Of a stretch of 64,000 nt of DNA, positions 34,388 through 42,687 are shown in pieces. The notes below the pieces were generated by a model. The model was not told where the DNA came from and made no database searches. It saw nothing but the letters and a program-made list of their open reading frames with translations. The DNA lies in the NCBI RefSeq assembly GCF_010119195.1, contig NZ_WRXL01000003.1, positions 510,168 through 574,167 of the forward strand. The letters are read 5' to 3'. Origin of the DNA: Haloarcula salina (lineage in GTDB: Archaea > Halobacteriota > Halobacteria > Halobacteriales > Haloarculaceae). Numbering within the stretch: the stretch's first letter is position 1; every line of letters starts with the position of its first letter. Made by a program: the position numbers and the translations under genes.

Positions 34388-34615
34388 ATGCTCGACAAAC
34401 TCGGTGCCGTCGGCCTCGCCGGCGTCGCCGTCCTGCTCGGTGGCATCGGCCTCGTCGCGTGGAAAGCGCCGACCGTCGCCGTCGGTATCGCGCTGGTCGT
34501 CGGCGGTCTCGGCCTCGTCGTCTACGGCCTCGTCTCCAGCCTGCTCGGCGCGTTCGGGATAGGAATGGGCGGCGGGATGGGCGGTGGCGGCATGGGCGGC
34601 GGCGGCATGCCTTGA
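34388..34615 (+). CDS. Small two-helix membrane protein with Gly-Met-rich tail (DUF7470-like)
   Basis: This 75-residue protein has two membrane helices (about 5-24 and 28-50) followed by a tail made of Gly and Met ([12 protein letters not shown]...). It resembles the haloarchaeal DUF7470 family, which is of unknown function. The Gly-Met tail recalls the disordered C-terminus of the thermosome and could be a metal-binding or flexible anchor. It is 38 nt after the SCP2-domain gene in the same direction. Confidence 0.7.
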   Translation: MLDKLGAVGLAGVAVLLGGIGLVAWKAPTVAVGIALVVGGLGLVVYGLVSSLLGAFGIGMGGGMGGGGMGGGGMP

Positions 34616-34656
34616 CGACCGTCGCGACTGAAATCCGGTCCACAGCGTCTCTGCCG

Positions 34657-35670
34657 CTACTGTCCGGTGGTGTCGGCGTCGAGGTCGAACTCGACCCGTG
34701 CGCCCCCGCCCGTCCCATCGGTGACGGACACCCCCCAGCCGTGGGCCTCCGCGATGGCGCGGACGATGTACAGGCCGAACCCCGTCCCGTCGTCCGCCCG
34801 CGACGCGCCGGGGTCGAACACCCACTCGCGGTCCTCGGGGTCGATCCCGCGGCCGTCGTCCTCGATAGCGAACCCCTCCGGCGTCGCCTCGACGCGGACC
34901 GTCACGCGCTCGCCGTCCGCCGGTCCGTGTTTCACGGCGTTGGCGAAGACGTTCTCGAACAGGCGGAGCAGTCGCTTCTCGTCGGCGTCGATCAGTATCG
35001 GTGGCGGCGGCTCGAGCACCGCGCCGCCGGTCTCGACGTGATTCCACGCCGCTCGCGCCACCGCGGCCACGTCGACCGTCTCCTCGTCGGTGGCGAGCGT
35101 CCCCTCTCTCGTCGCGGTCCGAATATCGTCGATGATGGCCTCCAGGCGTTCGAGCCCCTCCTTTGCGGACTCGACGTGCTCCGACGGCGACGCTTCGGCC
35201 GCCAGTTCGAGGTGGCCGCTGGCGACGGCGAGCGGCGTTCGAAGGTCGTGTGCCAGCAGGTCCGCGAACTCGGTCAGGCGGTCGTTCTGTCGTTCGAGGT
35301 GCCACTCGCGTTCCATTCGCTCGGTCACGTCACGGCCGGTCCCGCTGAACCCCAGTACCGTCCCGTCCTCGTCGGTGAGAAGTTGGCCGCTGAGTTCGAA
35401 CGTCACCGGGCCCTCCGTCGTCTCGGCCCGCGCCTCGACGATGGTCCAGCCGCGCTCGAAGATGTCGGCGAGCGCCGCCTCGACGTCGGGACGGTCCTCG
35501 GCGACGAAGAACTCGGTTGGCGTCATCCCATCCAGTTCCTCGTCCGTCTTGTCGAACAGTTCGTTCAGCCGCGTGTTCCAGTAGGCGAGCCGTCCGTCGG
35601 CGTCGTAAACGTAGAAGACGTCGTCGAGCGTGTCAAGCGCCCTCATCAGGACCCGACACTTGTCTTCCAT
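34657..35670 (-). CDS. PAS-domain sensor histidine kinase
   Basis: This 337-residue soluble kinase has a PAS domain (about 10-118, with DDVFYVYDADGRLAYWNTR and GFSGTGRDVTER), a HisKA dimer helix with phosphoacceptor His in LLAHDLRTPLA (about 138-148), and an HATPase domain with N-box FENVFANAVKHG (about 228-239), G1 IEDDGRGID and G2 GTGFGLYIVR (about 293-302). There are no membrane helices, so it senses an internal signal such as redox state or a ligand. No response regulator is adjacent, a common haloarchaeal situation. Confidence 0.9.
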   Translation of the reverse strand: MEDKCRVLMRALDTLDDVFYVYDADGRLAYWNTRLNELFDKTDEELDGMTPTEFFVAEDRPDVEAALADIFERGWTIVEARAETTEGPVTFELSGQLLTDEDGTVLGFSGTGRDVTERMEREWHLERQNDRLTEFADLLAHDLRTPLAVASGHLELAAEASPSEHVESAKEGLERLEAIIDDIRTATREGTLATDEETVDVAAVARAAWNHVETGGAVLEPPPPILIDADEKRLLRLFENVFANAVKHGPADGERVTVRVEATPEGFAIEDDGRGIDPEDREWVFDPGASRADDGTGFGLYIVRAIAEAHGWGVSVTDGTGGGARVEFDLDADTTGQ

Positions 35671-35760
35671 GCCTGAGATAGGCGGTCAGAGAATATAATA
35701 ATTCATGTACGATTCCCAACAAACCGGCGGATCAGCGGTCAACGGGGCGGATTTCTCGTC

Positions 35761-37737
35761 TCAGTTCTCGCTCGTCGGCCGGTCGGCCCGGTGCTCGCTG
35801 ATGATCTGATCGACCATCTCGGCGTTTCGCTCCTTGCGCCGATCTTCGGCCCGCTCTTCCCAGTCCTCGATCGCGGCCTCGACCTCTCGCTCGCGCGTGA
35901 CGGCCAGTTCGTCGACCTCCTGGACGGTGACGAGGTCGGCCGGCGCGACCGGCACGTCGCGGTCGAACAGCACCTCGTCGGCGGCGTCGGAGAGGTTCCC
36001 GTTCCGGAGGACGAGCATCGGGTCGATGTCGGCGAGCTGCTGGGCCGTCGACCGGCCCGCGCCGGAGGCGTCGCGGAACATGATCACGTCGTCTTCGACG
36101 AGGCCGAAGCGCTCGTCGGCGTCGTCGATGGCGTCGCGCGTGAACTGCTCGACGACCTTCACCGGCGTCAGTCCCTCGCGCTTCTCGGACACGTCGGCGA
36201 AGTTCGAGTGATCGAGCTTCCACAGCTCTTTCAGCCGTTCGAGCTTGTCTGCCAGCGCCTCGCGCTTCTCCTGTTCCTCCTCGACGTTCCGCTCCAGCGC
36301 CTCGTTGCGCCGCTGGAGCCGCGTCACCTCGCGGTCCTTCCGCACCTCCCGGCGGCCCTCGCTGCGGGCCTTCTCCAGTTGCGACTCTTTCTCGGCGATG
36401 CGCTCGTCTTTCTGCTGGATCGTGTCCTTGAGGTCGTCGACGTGTGACTCCAGCCGGTCGATGCGGGCCCGCAGTCGCTTGATCTCCTTCTCGTCGTCGG
36501 TGAGTTCGCGGGGCTCGTGCGCCGTGGTGTCTTCCTCGTCGCCCTCGTCGTCGTCGAGGTCCCGGAGGACCGCCTCCACGGACTCTTCGCCGGCGACGAC
36601 GCGGTCGACGACCGTCCCCACGTCGAACTGCGGCGGGACCTTGCTCGCGATGCGGTCGAACTGGTCGGCGTGGTTGTCGAAGGCGTACAGCGCCGCCGCC
36701 ATCGCGTCGCGCTCGTGGTCGTTGTCGTAGGACTCCTCGCGAGTCCGGTGTTTCTTCTCGTCGACCGGGAGATCGCGGTTGGGCTTCCACCCGGCGGCGC
36801 TGAACGACCGGCGGAGCTTCTCGACCGTCTCGGGCATCGGCGTCACGTCGGCGGCGACGACCACCGGGCGGCCCCGTTCGATGATCCACTCGGTCGTCGC
36901 GGCCGCGTCGTCGGTCCGCGAGGAGTACACGTCCAGCACGGTGCCGTCGAGGGAGACGATGGCGACGGCCGTCGTCGTGCCGGGGTCGACGCCGACCACG
37001 ACGTGGTCGCGGCGCTTTGCGAGCGGCCGGAACTCGATGCCGTCGCGGCGCTGGCGCTCGATCTCGACCCGGGTGTCTCCCGAGCGACTCGCCGACACGG
37101 GGATGTCCTGCGGTCGGGCAGATACCTCGAAGACGGCGTTCGAGAAGCCGCCGTACTTCTCTGTCGCGTCGCGGTCGTACGCCAGCCCGGCGGCGTCCAG
37201 TTCGGACCCGACCTCGCGGGCGCGCTTCTTGACCGCGCCGTGGATGCGCCGGGTGTAGCGGTCCTCGGACCAGCCGCCCTTGCCCGTCGAGCGGCCCCGC
37301 GAGACCTTCACCTCCGTCGTGTCGGTGAACGCCGACACCTCCTGGCCGACGTTCGCGGCGGCCAGTCTGGCGGCGGCTTCGGCCTCCTCCATCGGGTCCT
37401 TGCCGTAGGGGACGCCGTGGCGCTTTGCGACCCGCGAGAGGGGTTCGGGCCGCTCGTCGCCGGTCACCTGCACCAGCTTCGTCGCGTCGGGCAGCGAGCC
37501 CAGGAAGTGTATCAGTGCGTCCTTGTCGGCGGCCAGTTCGTACATGTTGTCCGTCGCGACGATGGCCGGCTCCTCGCCCTCGATCCGCCGGCGGAGCTTC
37601 CGGCGCGAGACCACGTCCCGCTCGATGGACTCGCCGTCGAAGACCACCAGCGCGTAGGAGGGCGCGTCGCCGCGCACGTCGCCGCTCTGGATGTCGACCC
37701 CGAAGACGACCGCGTCGAGCGCTGCCGTGCGGTTCAC
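35761..37737 (-). CDS. DUF460 (COG2433) RNase H-fold and coiled-coil protein
   Basis: This 658-residue protein matches the archaeal DUF460 family. Residues about 1-120 form an N-terminal domain (VFGVDIQSGDVRG). About 235-350 is an RNase H/RuvC-like domain starting VVVGVDPGTTTAVAIVSLDG. About 420-525 is a long charged coiled coil. A C-terminal domain (about 530-640) ends in a second short coiled coil. The RNase H-like fold and coiled coil suggest nucleic-acid processing, but no activity is established. The GTG at 37737 (VNRTAALDAV) is chosen because homologues start there and a leftward TATA-like ATTTATTATC lies about 25 nt upstream; the longer frame from 38088 overlaps the divergent acetyltransferase gene. 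Confidence 0.86.
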   Translation of the reverse strand: MNRTAALDAVVFGVDIQSGDVRGDAPSYALVVFDGESIERDVVSRRKLRRRIEGEEPAIVATDNMYELAADKDALIHFLGSLPDATKLVQVTGDERPEPLSRVAKRHGVPYGKDPMEEAEAAARLAAANVGQEVSAFTDTTEVKVSRGRSTGKGGWSEDRYTRRIHGAVKKRAREVGSELDAAGLAYDRDATEKYGGFSNAVFEVSARPQDIPVSASRSGDTRVEIERQRRDGIEFRPLAKRRDHVVVGVDPGTTTAVAIVSLDGTVLDVYSSRTDDAAATTEWIIERGRPVVVAADVTPMPETVEKLRRSFSAAGWKPNRDLPVDEKKHRTREESYDNDHERDAMAAALYAFDNHADQFDRIASKVPPQFDVGTVVDRVVAGEESVEAVLRDLDDDEGDEEDTTAHEPRELTDDEKEIKRLRARIDRLESHVDDLKDTIQQKDERIAEKESQLEKARSEGRREVRKDREVTRLQRRNEALERNVEEEQEKREALADKLERLKELWKLDHSNFADVSEKREGLTPVKVVEQFTRDAIDDADERFGLVEDDVIMFRDASGAGRSTAQQLADIDPMLVLRNGNLSDAADEVLFDRDVPVAPADLVTVQEVDELAVTREREVEAAIEDWEERAEDRRKERNAEMVDQIISEHRADRPTSEN

Positions 37738-37777
37738 GGACCGTGTTAGGCGACGAGCGATAATAAATCCGTTCCGG

Positions 37778-37813
37778 GCTAGCAACCGTGGGAGTGTCTT
37801 CGTGTGTGCTAGC
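37778..37813. promoter_or_regulatory. Inverted/direct GCTAGC repeat upstream of the DUF460 gene
   Basis: GCTAGCA (37778-37784) and TGCTAGC (37807-37813) form a 7-bp inverted repeat with 22-nt spacer, about 10 nt upstream of the leftward TATA-like element of the DUF460 gene. Centre-to-centre spacing is about 29-30 nt, close to three helical turns, which suits a dimeric regulator. Function is inferred. Confidence 0.35.
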
Positions 37814-37981
37814 GATGGTGCACAGCCAGCCGGGGGTCTCTGGCGCGCTGTCCCATCACCTGCCAGATGAGACACCTTTTTGACAGCCTGCCGACCCCAA
37901 CGCCTCTTACCCCGGCGGTCCGACGGTCCGGTATGCCTGGGATTCGGTTCCGCATCCATCACACTCGGGAGGCCGGCCGAC

Positions 37982-38551
37982 ATGCCCTCTGAAAAAGAGA
38001 AGATGCTGGCCGGTGAGCCATACGACCCGAGTGACCCCGAACTCGTCGCCGCCCGCAAGCGGGCGAACGAGCTCACACGACGGTACAATCAATCCGACCC
38101 GGCCGACGACGCTGCCCGGCAGTCCCTCCTTCAGGACCTGTTTGGCACCGTCGGCCAGGAGCCCCATGTCGAACTGCCCTTCCGGTGTGACTACGGCGAG
38201 AACGTCCACGTCGGGGACGGCTTCTACGCGAACTTCGACTGCGTCGTGCTGGACGTGTGCCGGGTCGAGATCGGCGACGACTGCCTGCTCGGTCCCGGCG
38301 TCCACGTCTACACCGCGACCCACCCGCTCGACCCGGACGAGCGCCGCGGCGGGGCCGAGTACGGCAAGCCGGTGACGCTGGGCGACAACGTCTGGGTCGG
38401 CGGCCAGGCGGTCGTCAATCCGGGTGTCACCGTGGGTGACGACGCGGTGATCGCCGCCGGCGCGGTCGTCACCGACGACGTGCCCGCCGGCGTCGTCGTT
38501 CAGGGCAACCCCGCCACTGTCGTCCGCGAGATCGACGCTGACGGGCACTGA
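37982..38551 (+). CDS. Maltose/galactoside O-acetyltransferase-type hexapeptide acetyltransferase
   Basis: This 189-residue left-handed beta-helix acetyltransferase has an N-terminal Mac domain (EKEKMLAGEPYDPSDPELV, residues 4-22) and the catalytic His in YTATHPLD (about 109-116), with repeated I-G-D, V-T-L-G-D-N-V-W-V-G-G hexapeptides to VVQGNPATVVREI at the end. It transfers acetyl from acetyl-CoA to a sugar or similar hydroxyl. The ATG at 37982 is the family start. It is followed by the DUF7383-like gene after 30 nt. Confidence 0.92.
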   Translation: MPSEKEKMLAGEPYDPSDPELVAARKRANELTRRYNQSDPADDAARQSLLQDLFGTVGQEPHVELPFRCDYGENVHVGDGFYANFDCVVLDVCRVEIGDDCLLGPGVHVYTATHPLDPDERRGGAEYGKPVTLGDNVWVGGQAVVNPGVTVGDDAVIAAGAVVTDDVPAGVVVQGNPATVVREIDADGH

Positions 38552-38581
38552 TTTTTGTACCACCCGCGTGACGTGTCCACT

Positions 38582-38971
38582 ATGTCACGCCGCGCCACCT
38601 ACGCGCTCTGTCAGTTCCAGCAGCATCTCGGGCCGTCCGCGGACTCGCTCGACGTTCCCTGGGCCGAGTACTCCGGCGACGCGACCGACCCGGCCACCTT
38701 CGAGGTCCCCACGTCCCGACCGACCGATCCGTACGTCCAGATGCAGGTCTTCGACGTGGCGGACTTCGACCACGAGATCGTGGTCAACGGCGAGCCCCTG
38801 ACGGGCTTCGACATCGCACCGGGCGAGGGCTGGCAGCTCTGGATGGACACGATCAGCCCCGACCAGCTCCACGCCGGCGAGAACACGCTCACGTTCCGGC
38901 GGAACGCCGACTCCGACGACGCGTTCGTCGTCGGCGCGGTGACCGTCCACTGGAAACAGCCCGTCGAGTGA
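38582..38971 (+). CDS. Small haloarchaeal protein, DUF7383-like
   Basis: This 129-residue soluble protein has a jelly-roll-like pattern: YVQMQVFDVADFDHEIVVNGEPL, then DIAPGEGWQLWMDTI and ENTLTFRR..., ending AVTVHWKQPVE. It resembles the haloarchaeal DUF7383 family (function unknown). The segment order (binding-type beta sandwich with H-E-I-V-V-N-G-x-x-L) is like carbohydrate-binding or protein-interaction modules. It lies 30 nt after the acetyltransferase gene on the same strand. Confidence 0.68.
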   Translation: MSRRATYALCQFQQHLGPSADSLDVPWAEYSGDATDPATFEVPTSRPTDPYVQMQVFDVADFDHEIVVNGEPLTGFDIAPGEGWQLWMDTISPDQLHAGENTLTFRRNADSDDAFVVGAVTVHWKQPVE

Positions 38972-38997
38972 CGGTATAAACGAGCGGCGACGCCACA

Positions 38998-39037
38998 CCC
39001 CCTCCGTGCCAATCGGTGGCACAAATATTCGAGGGGG
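38998..39037 (+). other. Nested hairpin between the DUF7383-like and thermosome genes
   Basis: CCCCCTC (38998-39004) pairs with GAGGGGG (39031-39037), and inside it GTGCC (39006-39010) pairs with GGCAC (39018-39022). It starts 26 nt after the upstream stop codon and lies about 75 nt before the thermosome TATA box. It is either a 3'-UTR structure or terminator, or a cruciform-type upstream element; no T-run follows. Confidence 0.5.
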
Positions 39038-39111
39038 CCGCCCACGTACGGCGGTTTTCACCGTTCCGCGAACTTCGACCGCTCATGGCGGCGCACACTC
39101 TAACCCCTACT

Positions 39112-39119
39112 TTTATATA
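39112..39119 (+). promoter_or_regulatory. TATA box of the thermosome gene
   Basis: TTTATATA is centred about 30 nt before the ATG at 39146, preceded by CCCCTAC. A TTC-CGCG-AA block (near 39063-39072) lies further upstream, and haloarchaeal cct promoters are heat-induced. Spacing predicts a leaderless transcript. Confidence 0.75.
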
Positions 39120-39145
39120 GAACCACATACAATCTCAGTCTGATT

Positions 39146-40825
39146 ATGAGCCAACGCCAGATGCAGGGCCAGCCGATGATCATCCTGGGAGAAGACTCCC
39201 AGCGGATGAAGGACAAGTCCGCTCAGGAACACAACATCTCGGCCGCTCGCGCGGTCGCCGAGTCTGTACGCTCGACGCTCGGCCCGAAGGGGATGGACAA
39301 GATGCTCGTCTCCTCGATGGGCGACGTGACCGTCACGAACGACGGCGTCACCATCCTCTCGGAGATGGACATCGACAACCCGACGGCCTCGATGATCGTC
39401 GAGGTCGCGGAGACACAGGAAGACGAGGCCGGCGACGGGACGACGTCCGCCGTCGCCATCGCGGGCGAGCTCCTGAAGAACGCCGAGGACCTCCTCGAGC
39501 AGGACATCCACCCGACGGCCATCATCAAGGGCTTCAACATGGCCGCCTCGCAGGCGAAAGACGAGCTCGACGACATCGCCACCGAGGTCGACCCCGACGA
39601 CGAGGAACTCCTGAAGAAGGTCGCCGAGACCTCGATGACGGGCAAGGGCGCCGAGCTCAACAAGGAGCTGCTCGCCCAGATCATCGTCGACGCGGTCAAC
39701 GCCGTCACCGTCGAGGCCGAGGACGGCTCCGTCATCGCCGACCTCGAGTACCTCAACATCGAGACCCAGACCGGCCGCTCGGCCGGCAACTCCGAGCTCC
39801 TCGAGGGCGCGGTCATCGACAAGGACCCCGTCCACGAGGAGATGCCCACCGACTTCGACGACGCCGACGTGCTGCTCGTCGACACCGCCATCGAGCTCGA
39901 CGAGACCGAGGTCGACGCCCAGCTCTCCGTCGACGACCCGAGCCAGCTCCAGAACTTCCTCGACAAGGAGGAAGCACAGCTCAAGGAGATGGTCGACCAG
40001 ATCGCCGACACCGGCGCTGACGTGGTCTTCTGCCAGAAGGGCATCGACGACATGGCCCAGCACTACCTCGCCCAGAAGGGCATCCTGGCGGTCCGCCGCG
40101 CCAAGAAGTCCGACATCGAGTTCCTGAAGGAGGTCCTCGGCGCGCGGATCGTCTCCGACCTCGACTCCGCGACCGCGGAGGACCTCGGCCACGGCTCCAT
40201 CTCGCGCGACGAGAACGAGGGCCTGTTCTACGTCGAAGGCAGCAACGACGACGCCCACGGCGTCACGCTCCTGCTCCGCGGCTCGACCGACCACGTGGTC
40301 GACGAGCTCGAACGCGGCGTGCAGGACGCGCTCGACGTGGTCGCCTCCACCGTCGCCAACGGCAGCGTCCTCGGCGGCGGCGGCGCGCCCGAGGTCGAGG
40401 TCGCCGCGCGGCTGCGCGACTACGCCGACGGCGTCGAGGGCCGCGAGCAGCTCGCCATCGAGTCCTTCGCCGACGCGCTGGAGATCATCCCGCGCACGCT
40501 CGCCGAGAACGCCGGTCTCGACAGCATCGACACGCTGGTCGACCTGCGCGCCGCTCACGAGGACGGCGACGTCAGCGCCGGCCTGAACGTCTTCTCCGGC
40601 GACGTGGAGAACACGCTCGACACCGGCGTCGTCGAGCCGACCCACGCCAAGCGCCAGGCCATCTCCTCGGCCGCCGAGGCCGCGAACCTGGTGCTCAAGA
40701 TCGACGACATCATCGCTGCCGGCGACCTCTCGACCTCCGGTGACGGGGACGAGGGCGCCGGCGGTCCCGGCGGCGCGCCCGGCGGCATGGGCGGTATGGG
40801 CGGCGGCATGGGCGGCATGATGTAA
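39146..40825 (+). CDS. ths: Thermosome subunit (group II chaperonin)
   Basis: This 559-residue chaperonin subunit has ATP-binding segments [28 protein letters not shown] (about 40-67) and [15 protein letters not shown] (about 97-111), and [17 protein letters not shown] (about 411-427). The C-terminus is a Gly-Met tail ([14 protein letters not shown]) that projects into the central cavity. It assembles into a double ring that folds proteins in an ATP cycle. The gene has a strong TATA box and its own terminator-like hairpin, so it is monocistronic. The paralogue naming (alpha, beta or gamma type) cannot be decided here. Confidence 0.97.
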   Translation: MSQRQMQGQPMIILGEDSQRMKDKSAQEHNISAARAVAESVRSTLGPKGMDKMLVSSMGDVTVTNDGVTILSEMDIDNPTASMIVEVAETQEDEAGDGTTSAVAIAGELLKNAEDLLEQDIHPTAIIKGFNMAASQAKDELDDIATEVDPDDEELLKKVAETSMTGKGAELNKELLAQIIVDAVNAVTVEAEDGSVIADLEYLNIETQTGRSAGNSELLEGAVIDKDPVHEEMPTDFDDADVLLVDTAIELDETEVDAQLSVDDPSQLQNFLDKEEAQLKEMVDQIADTGADVVFCQKGIDDMAQHYLAQKGILAVRRAKKSDIEFLKEVLGARIVSDLDSATAEDLGHGSISRDENEGLFYVEGSNDDAHGVTLLLRGSTDHVVDELERGVQDALDVVASTVANGSVLGGGGAPEVEVAARLRDYADGVEGREQLAIESFADALEIIPRTLAENAGLDSIDTLVDLRAAHEDGDVSAGLNVFSGDVENTLDTGVVEPTHAKRQAISSAAEAANLVLKIDDIIAAGDLSTSGDGDEGAGGPGGAPGGMGGMGGGMGGMM

Positions 40826-40826
40826 G

Positions 40827-40855
40827 CGAGGGTTTGAGCAACGCGAAAACCCTCG
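40827..40855 (+). terminator. Hairpin after the thermosome gene
   Basis: CGAGGGTTT (40827-40835) pairs perfectly with AAACCCTCG (40847-40855), with an 11-nt loop, directly after the TAA codon. There is no following T-run, so it may act as an mRNA 3'-end stabiliser as well as a terminator. Confidence 0.6.
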
Positions 40856-41231
40856 GTATTGCGAGCGGGGAACGCAGTGACCCGCGAGCAGGGAGAACCG
40901 AATCCCCGTCCGATGGACGGTGGCTAGCGGACGCAGTTTACGACGCATTTTCCGTTAGATACGCCGCGGAGAGCGCCTCGGCCGCTCTGCTGACCGCCCG
41001 GGCCTGAGTTGAGGCGGTTCCGTGGTGTGCATCTGGGTCTCGATATCGAACGGTGAAACAGGAGAAACGATTACGGTGTTCCATGGTCAAGCATCGGTGT
41101 CCCAGTCCGCCCGGGGGTGGCGACTGGTGACCTCCAGGGTGTGGCACCCATTTCGTTTCCGTTTTCCGTCCATCGAAGGAACCGTCCGACAGCCCGGTCA
41201 CTCGCGTGGCCGTGGTCCCCCGACGTGGAAG

Positions 41232-41237
41232 TATAAG
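41232..41237 (+). promoter_or_regulatory. TATA box of the alanine-dehydrogenase-like gene
   Basis: TATAAG lies in GAAGTATAAGTGC, centred 28 nt before the ATG at 41262. This indicates a leaderless transcript and supports that start codon over the upstream frame that begins at 41022. Confidence 0.7.
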
Positions 41238-41261
41238 TGCCGCCGCGTTCCAGCCTTCACC

Positions 41262-42257
41262 ATGCAGACGCTGCTTCTCGGTCCCGATGCCGTCGAGGAA
41301 CACGCCGCGATGCCGGCCGTCATCGAGGCGGTCGCGGACGCGTTCGCCGCCGACGCGCGAGGCGAGACGATCATGCCGGCGAAGTCCTACATCGACCTGC
41401 CCCAGTACAACGGCGACTTCCGGTCGATGCCGGCCTACGTCGCCGCCGAGACGTGGGACGCCGCCGCGGTCAAGTGGGTCAACGTCCACACGGACAACCC
41501 CGCGGATCACGACCTGCCCACGGTGCTCGGCACGCTCATCTACTCCGACCCCGAGACGGCGTTCCCGCTGTCGGTGATGGACGGCACGGTCCTCACGCGC
41601 CTGCGGACCGGGGCCGCGGCCGCCGTCGCCACAGACCACCTCGCCGTCGCCGACGCGGACTCGCTCGGCCTCGTCGGCGCGGGGACGCAGGCCTACACGC
41701 AACTGGAGGCCATCGCCGAGGTGCGCGACATCAAGACGGTGGTCGTCGCGGACCGGAGCGAGGAGAGACAGCGCGCGTTCGTCGACGCCTCCGACGACCG
41801 GTTCGACGTCCGCGCGGGGAGCATCGAAGACGCCGCCGGCTGTGACGTGCTGTCGACGATCACGCCGGTCGAGTCGCCCATCGTCGAGCGCGAGTGGCTG
41901 GGCGAGCGGACCCACGTCAACGCCATCGGGGCCGACGCCGCCGGGAAACACGAGCACGACGACCGGACGCTGCTCGACGCGAAACTGGTCATCGACGACT
42001 ACGAGCAGTGCACCCACTCCGGCGAGATCAACGTTCCCTGGAGCGAGGGCGTCCTGACCGACGACGACCTCTACGGCGAACTCGGGGACATCGTGGCCGG
42101 CACGCTGGAGGGGCGGACCGACGGCGACGGCCTCACCGTCTTCGACTCGACGGGGCTGGCCATCCAGGACGTGGCCGCGGCGCACGTCGTCTACGAGCAC
42201 GCCAGCGAGGCCGGCGACGGGACTGGCTTCTCGCTCGTCGGCACCGACGCGACCTGA
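41262..42257 (+). CDS. Ornithine cyclodeaminase/mu-crystallin family protein, probable alanine dehydrogenase
   Basis: This 331-residue NAD(P)-dependent enzyme has the Rossmann motif LGLVGAGTQAYTQLEAI near residues 131-147. N-terminal substrate residues appear in GETIMPAKSYIDLP (Lys about residue 40), and Arg in GTVLTRLRTGAAAAVATDHLA near 108-128. In archaea of this family (the Archaeoglobus AlaDH type) the reaction is reversible deamination of alanine to pyruvate. Ornithine cyclodeaminase or a ketimine reductase activity is possible. It ends 0 nt from the stop of a convergent small gene. Confidence 0.86.
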   Translation: MQTLLLGPDAVEEHAAMPAVIEAVADAFAADARGETIMPAKSYIDLPQYNGDFRSMPAYVAAETWDAAAVKWVNVHTDNPADHDLPTVLGTLIYSDPETAFPLSVMDGTVLTRLRTGAAAAVATDHLAVADADSLGLVGAGTQAYTQLEAIAEVRDIKTVVVADRSEERQRAFVDASDDRFDVRAGSIEDAAGCDVLSTITPVESPIVEREWLGERTHVNAIGADAAGKHEHDDRTLLDAKLVIDDYEQCTHSGEINVPWSEGVLTDDDLYGELGDIVAGTLEGRTDGDGLTVFDSTGLAIQDVAAAHVVYEHASEAGDGTGFSLVGTDAT

Positions 42258-42476
42258 TTACGACGGCGTGAGCGCGTCGGTGATCTTCGAGATGAGCCAG
42301 ACGATGGCGAGGAACGGGAGCAGGGGGAACAGCAGGACGAGCAGGCCGAGGAACATCCCCCAGCCGAACACGTCCATCCCCTCGTCGCGGTGGGGCCGCG
42401 ACCCCGGCGTGACGGTTCGAAGCGGCTTCGGCAGTAGCGAGCGGTCCTGCGCGTCGTCGTCCGCTGAGTCGGCCAT
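42258..42476 (-). CDS. Small single-helix haloarchaeal membrane protein
   Basis: This 72-residue protein has an acidic N-terminal part, a RTVTPGSRPHRDEGMDVFGWG segment and two closely packed hydrophobic stretches (GMFLGLLVLLFPLLPFLAIVWLIS) forming a hairpin or one long helix. It resembles a widespread haloarchaeal DUF family of tail-anchored proteins; function unknown. It converges exactly on the preceding gene with abutting stop codons. Confidence 0.65.
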   Translation of the reverse strand: MADSADDDAQDRSLLPKPLRTVTPGSRPHRDEGMDVFGWGMFLGLLVLLFPLLPFLAIVWLISKITDALTPS

Positions 42477-42519
42477 ACGTGCTCTTGCGCTGAAACGTGT
42501 ATAAGCCTAGGCCCGACGG

Positions 42520-42687
42520 TCACATCGCGCCGGCGACGCCGCTGCCGATGGCGGCCCCGCAGTTCCCACAGGCCACGAGGTAGAACCGCTTGGAGGCCGT
42601 GAAGAAGCCGGTCGTCGAGTCCATGTCGAGGAACTCCACGTCGTCCTGGTCGGTCATCTCCGCGTCGCACTCGGGACAGTGGACCAT
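42520..42687 (-). CDS. Zinc-ribbon micro-protein, tandem copy 2 (55 aa)
   Basis: This 55-residue protein starts MVHCPEC and has a second pair C-G-N-C (about residues 41-44), then the tail GAAIGSGVAGAM. It is a paralogue of the gene immediately upstream: both share MVHCP[E/D]C, ASKRFY and IGSGVAGA, and the DNA shares a 26-nt exact stretch. Its ATG overlaps the stop of the upstream copy by one base (TGATG). It probably binds one Zn; partner unknown. Confidence 0.75.
   Translation of the reverse strand: MVHCPECDAEMTDQDDVEFLDMDSTTGFFTASKRFYLVACGNCGAAIGSGVAGAM

Larger units (their letters stand above)
40826..41261. other. Intergenic region between thermosome and alanine-dehydrogenase-like genes
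   Basis: About 435 nt. It begins with the thermosome terminator hairpin and contains GCGAGCGG...ACCCGCGAGC-type GC repeats near 40860-40900. A leftward 48-codon frame (about 40938-41083) uses unusual codons for this genome. The right end holds the promoter of the next gene (TATAAG at 41232-41237). I support no gene in it. Confidence 0.5.

Noticed and set aside
34570-34612. Gly-rich repeats in DNA as a mobile-element end
   Set aside because: They are codons for the Gly-Met tail of a small membrane protein, similar to the thermosome tail at 40770-40822.
37738-38088. N-terminal extension of the DUF460 protein to 38088
   Set aside because: It would overlap the divergent acetyltransferase gene and its promoter; the GTG at 37737 fits the family start.
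40938-41083. 48-codon leftward frame after the thermosome gene
   Set aside because: It has a protein-like look (HRNRFSCFTVRYRDPD) but odd codon use, no promoter and no recognised family. It could be a transposase remnant; I could not support it.
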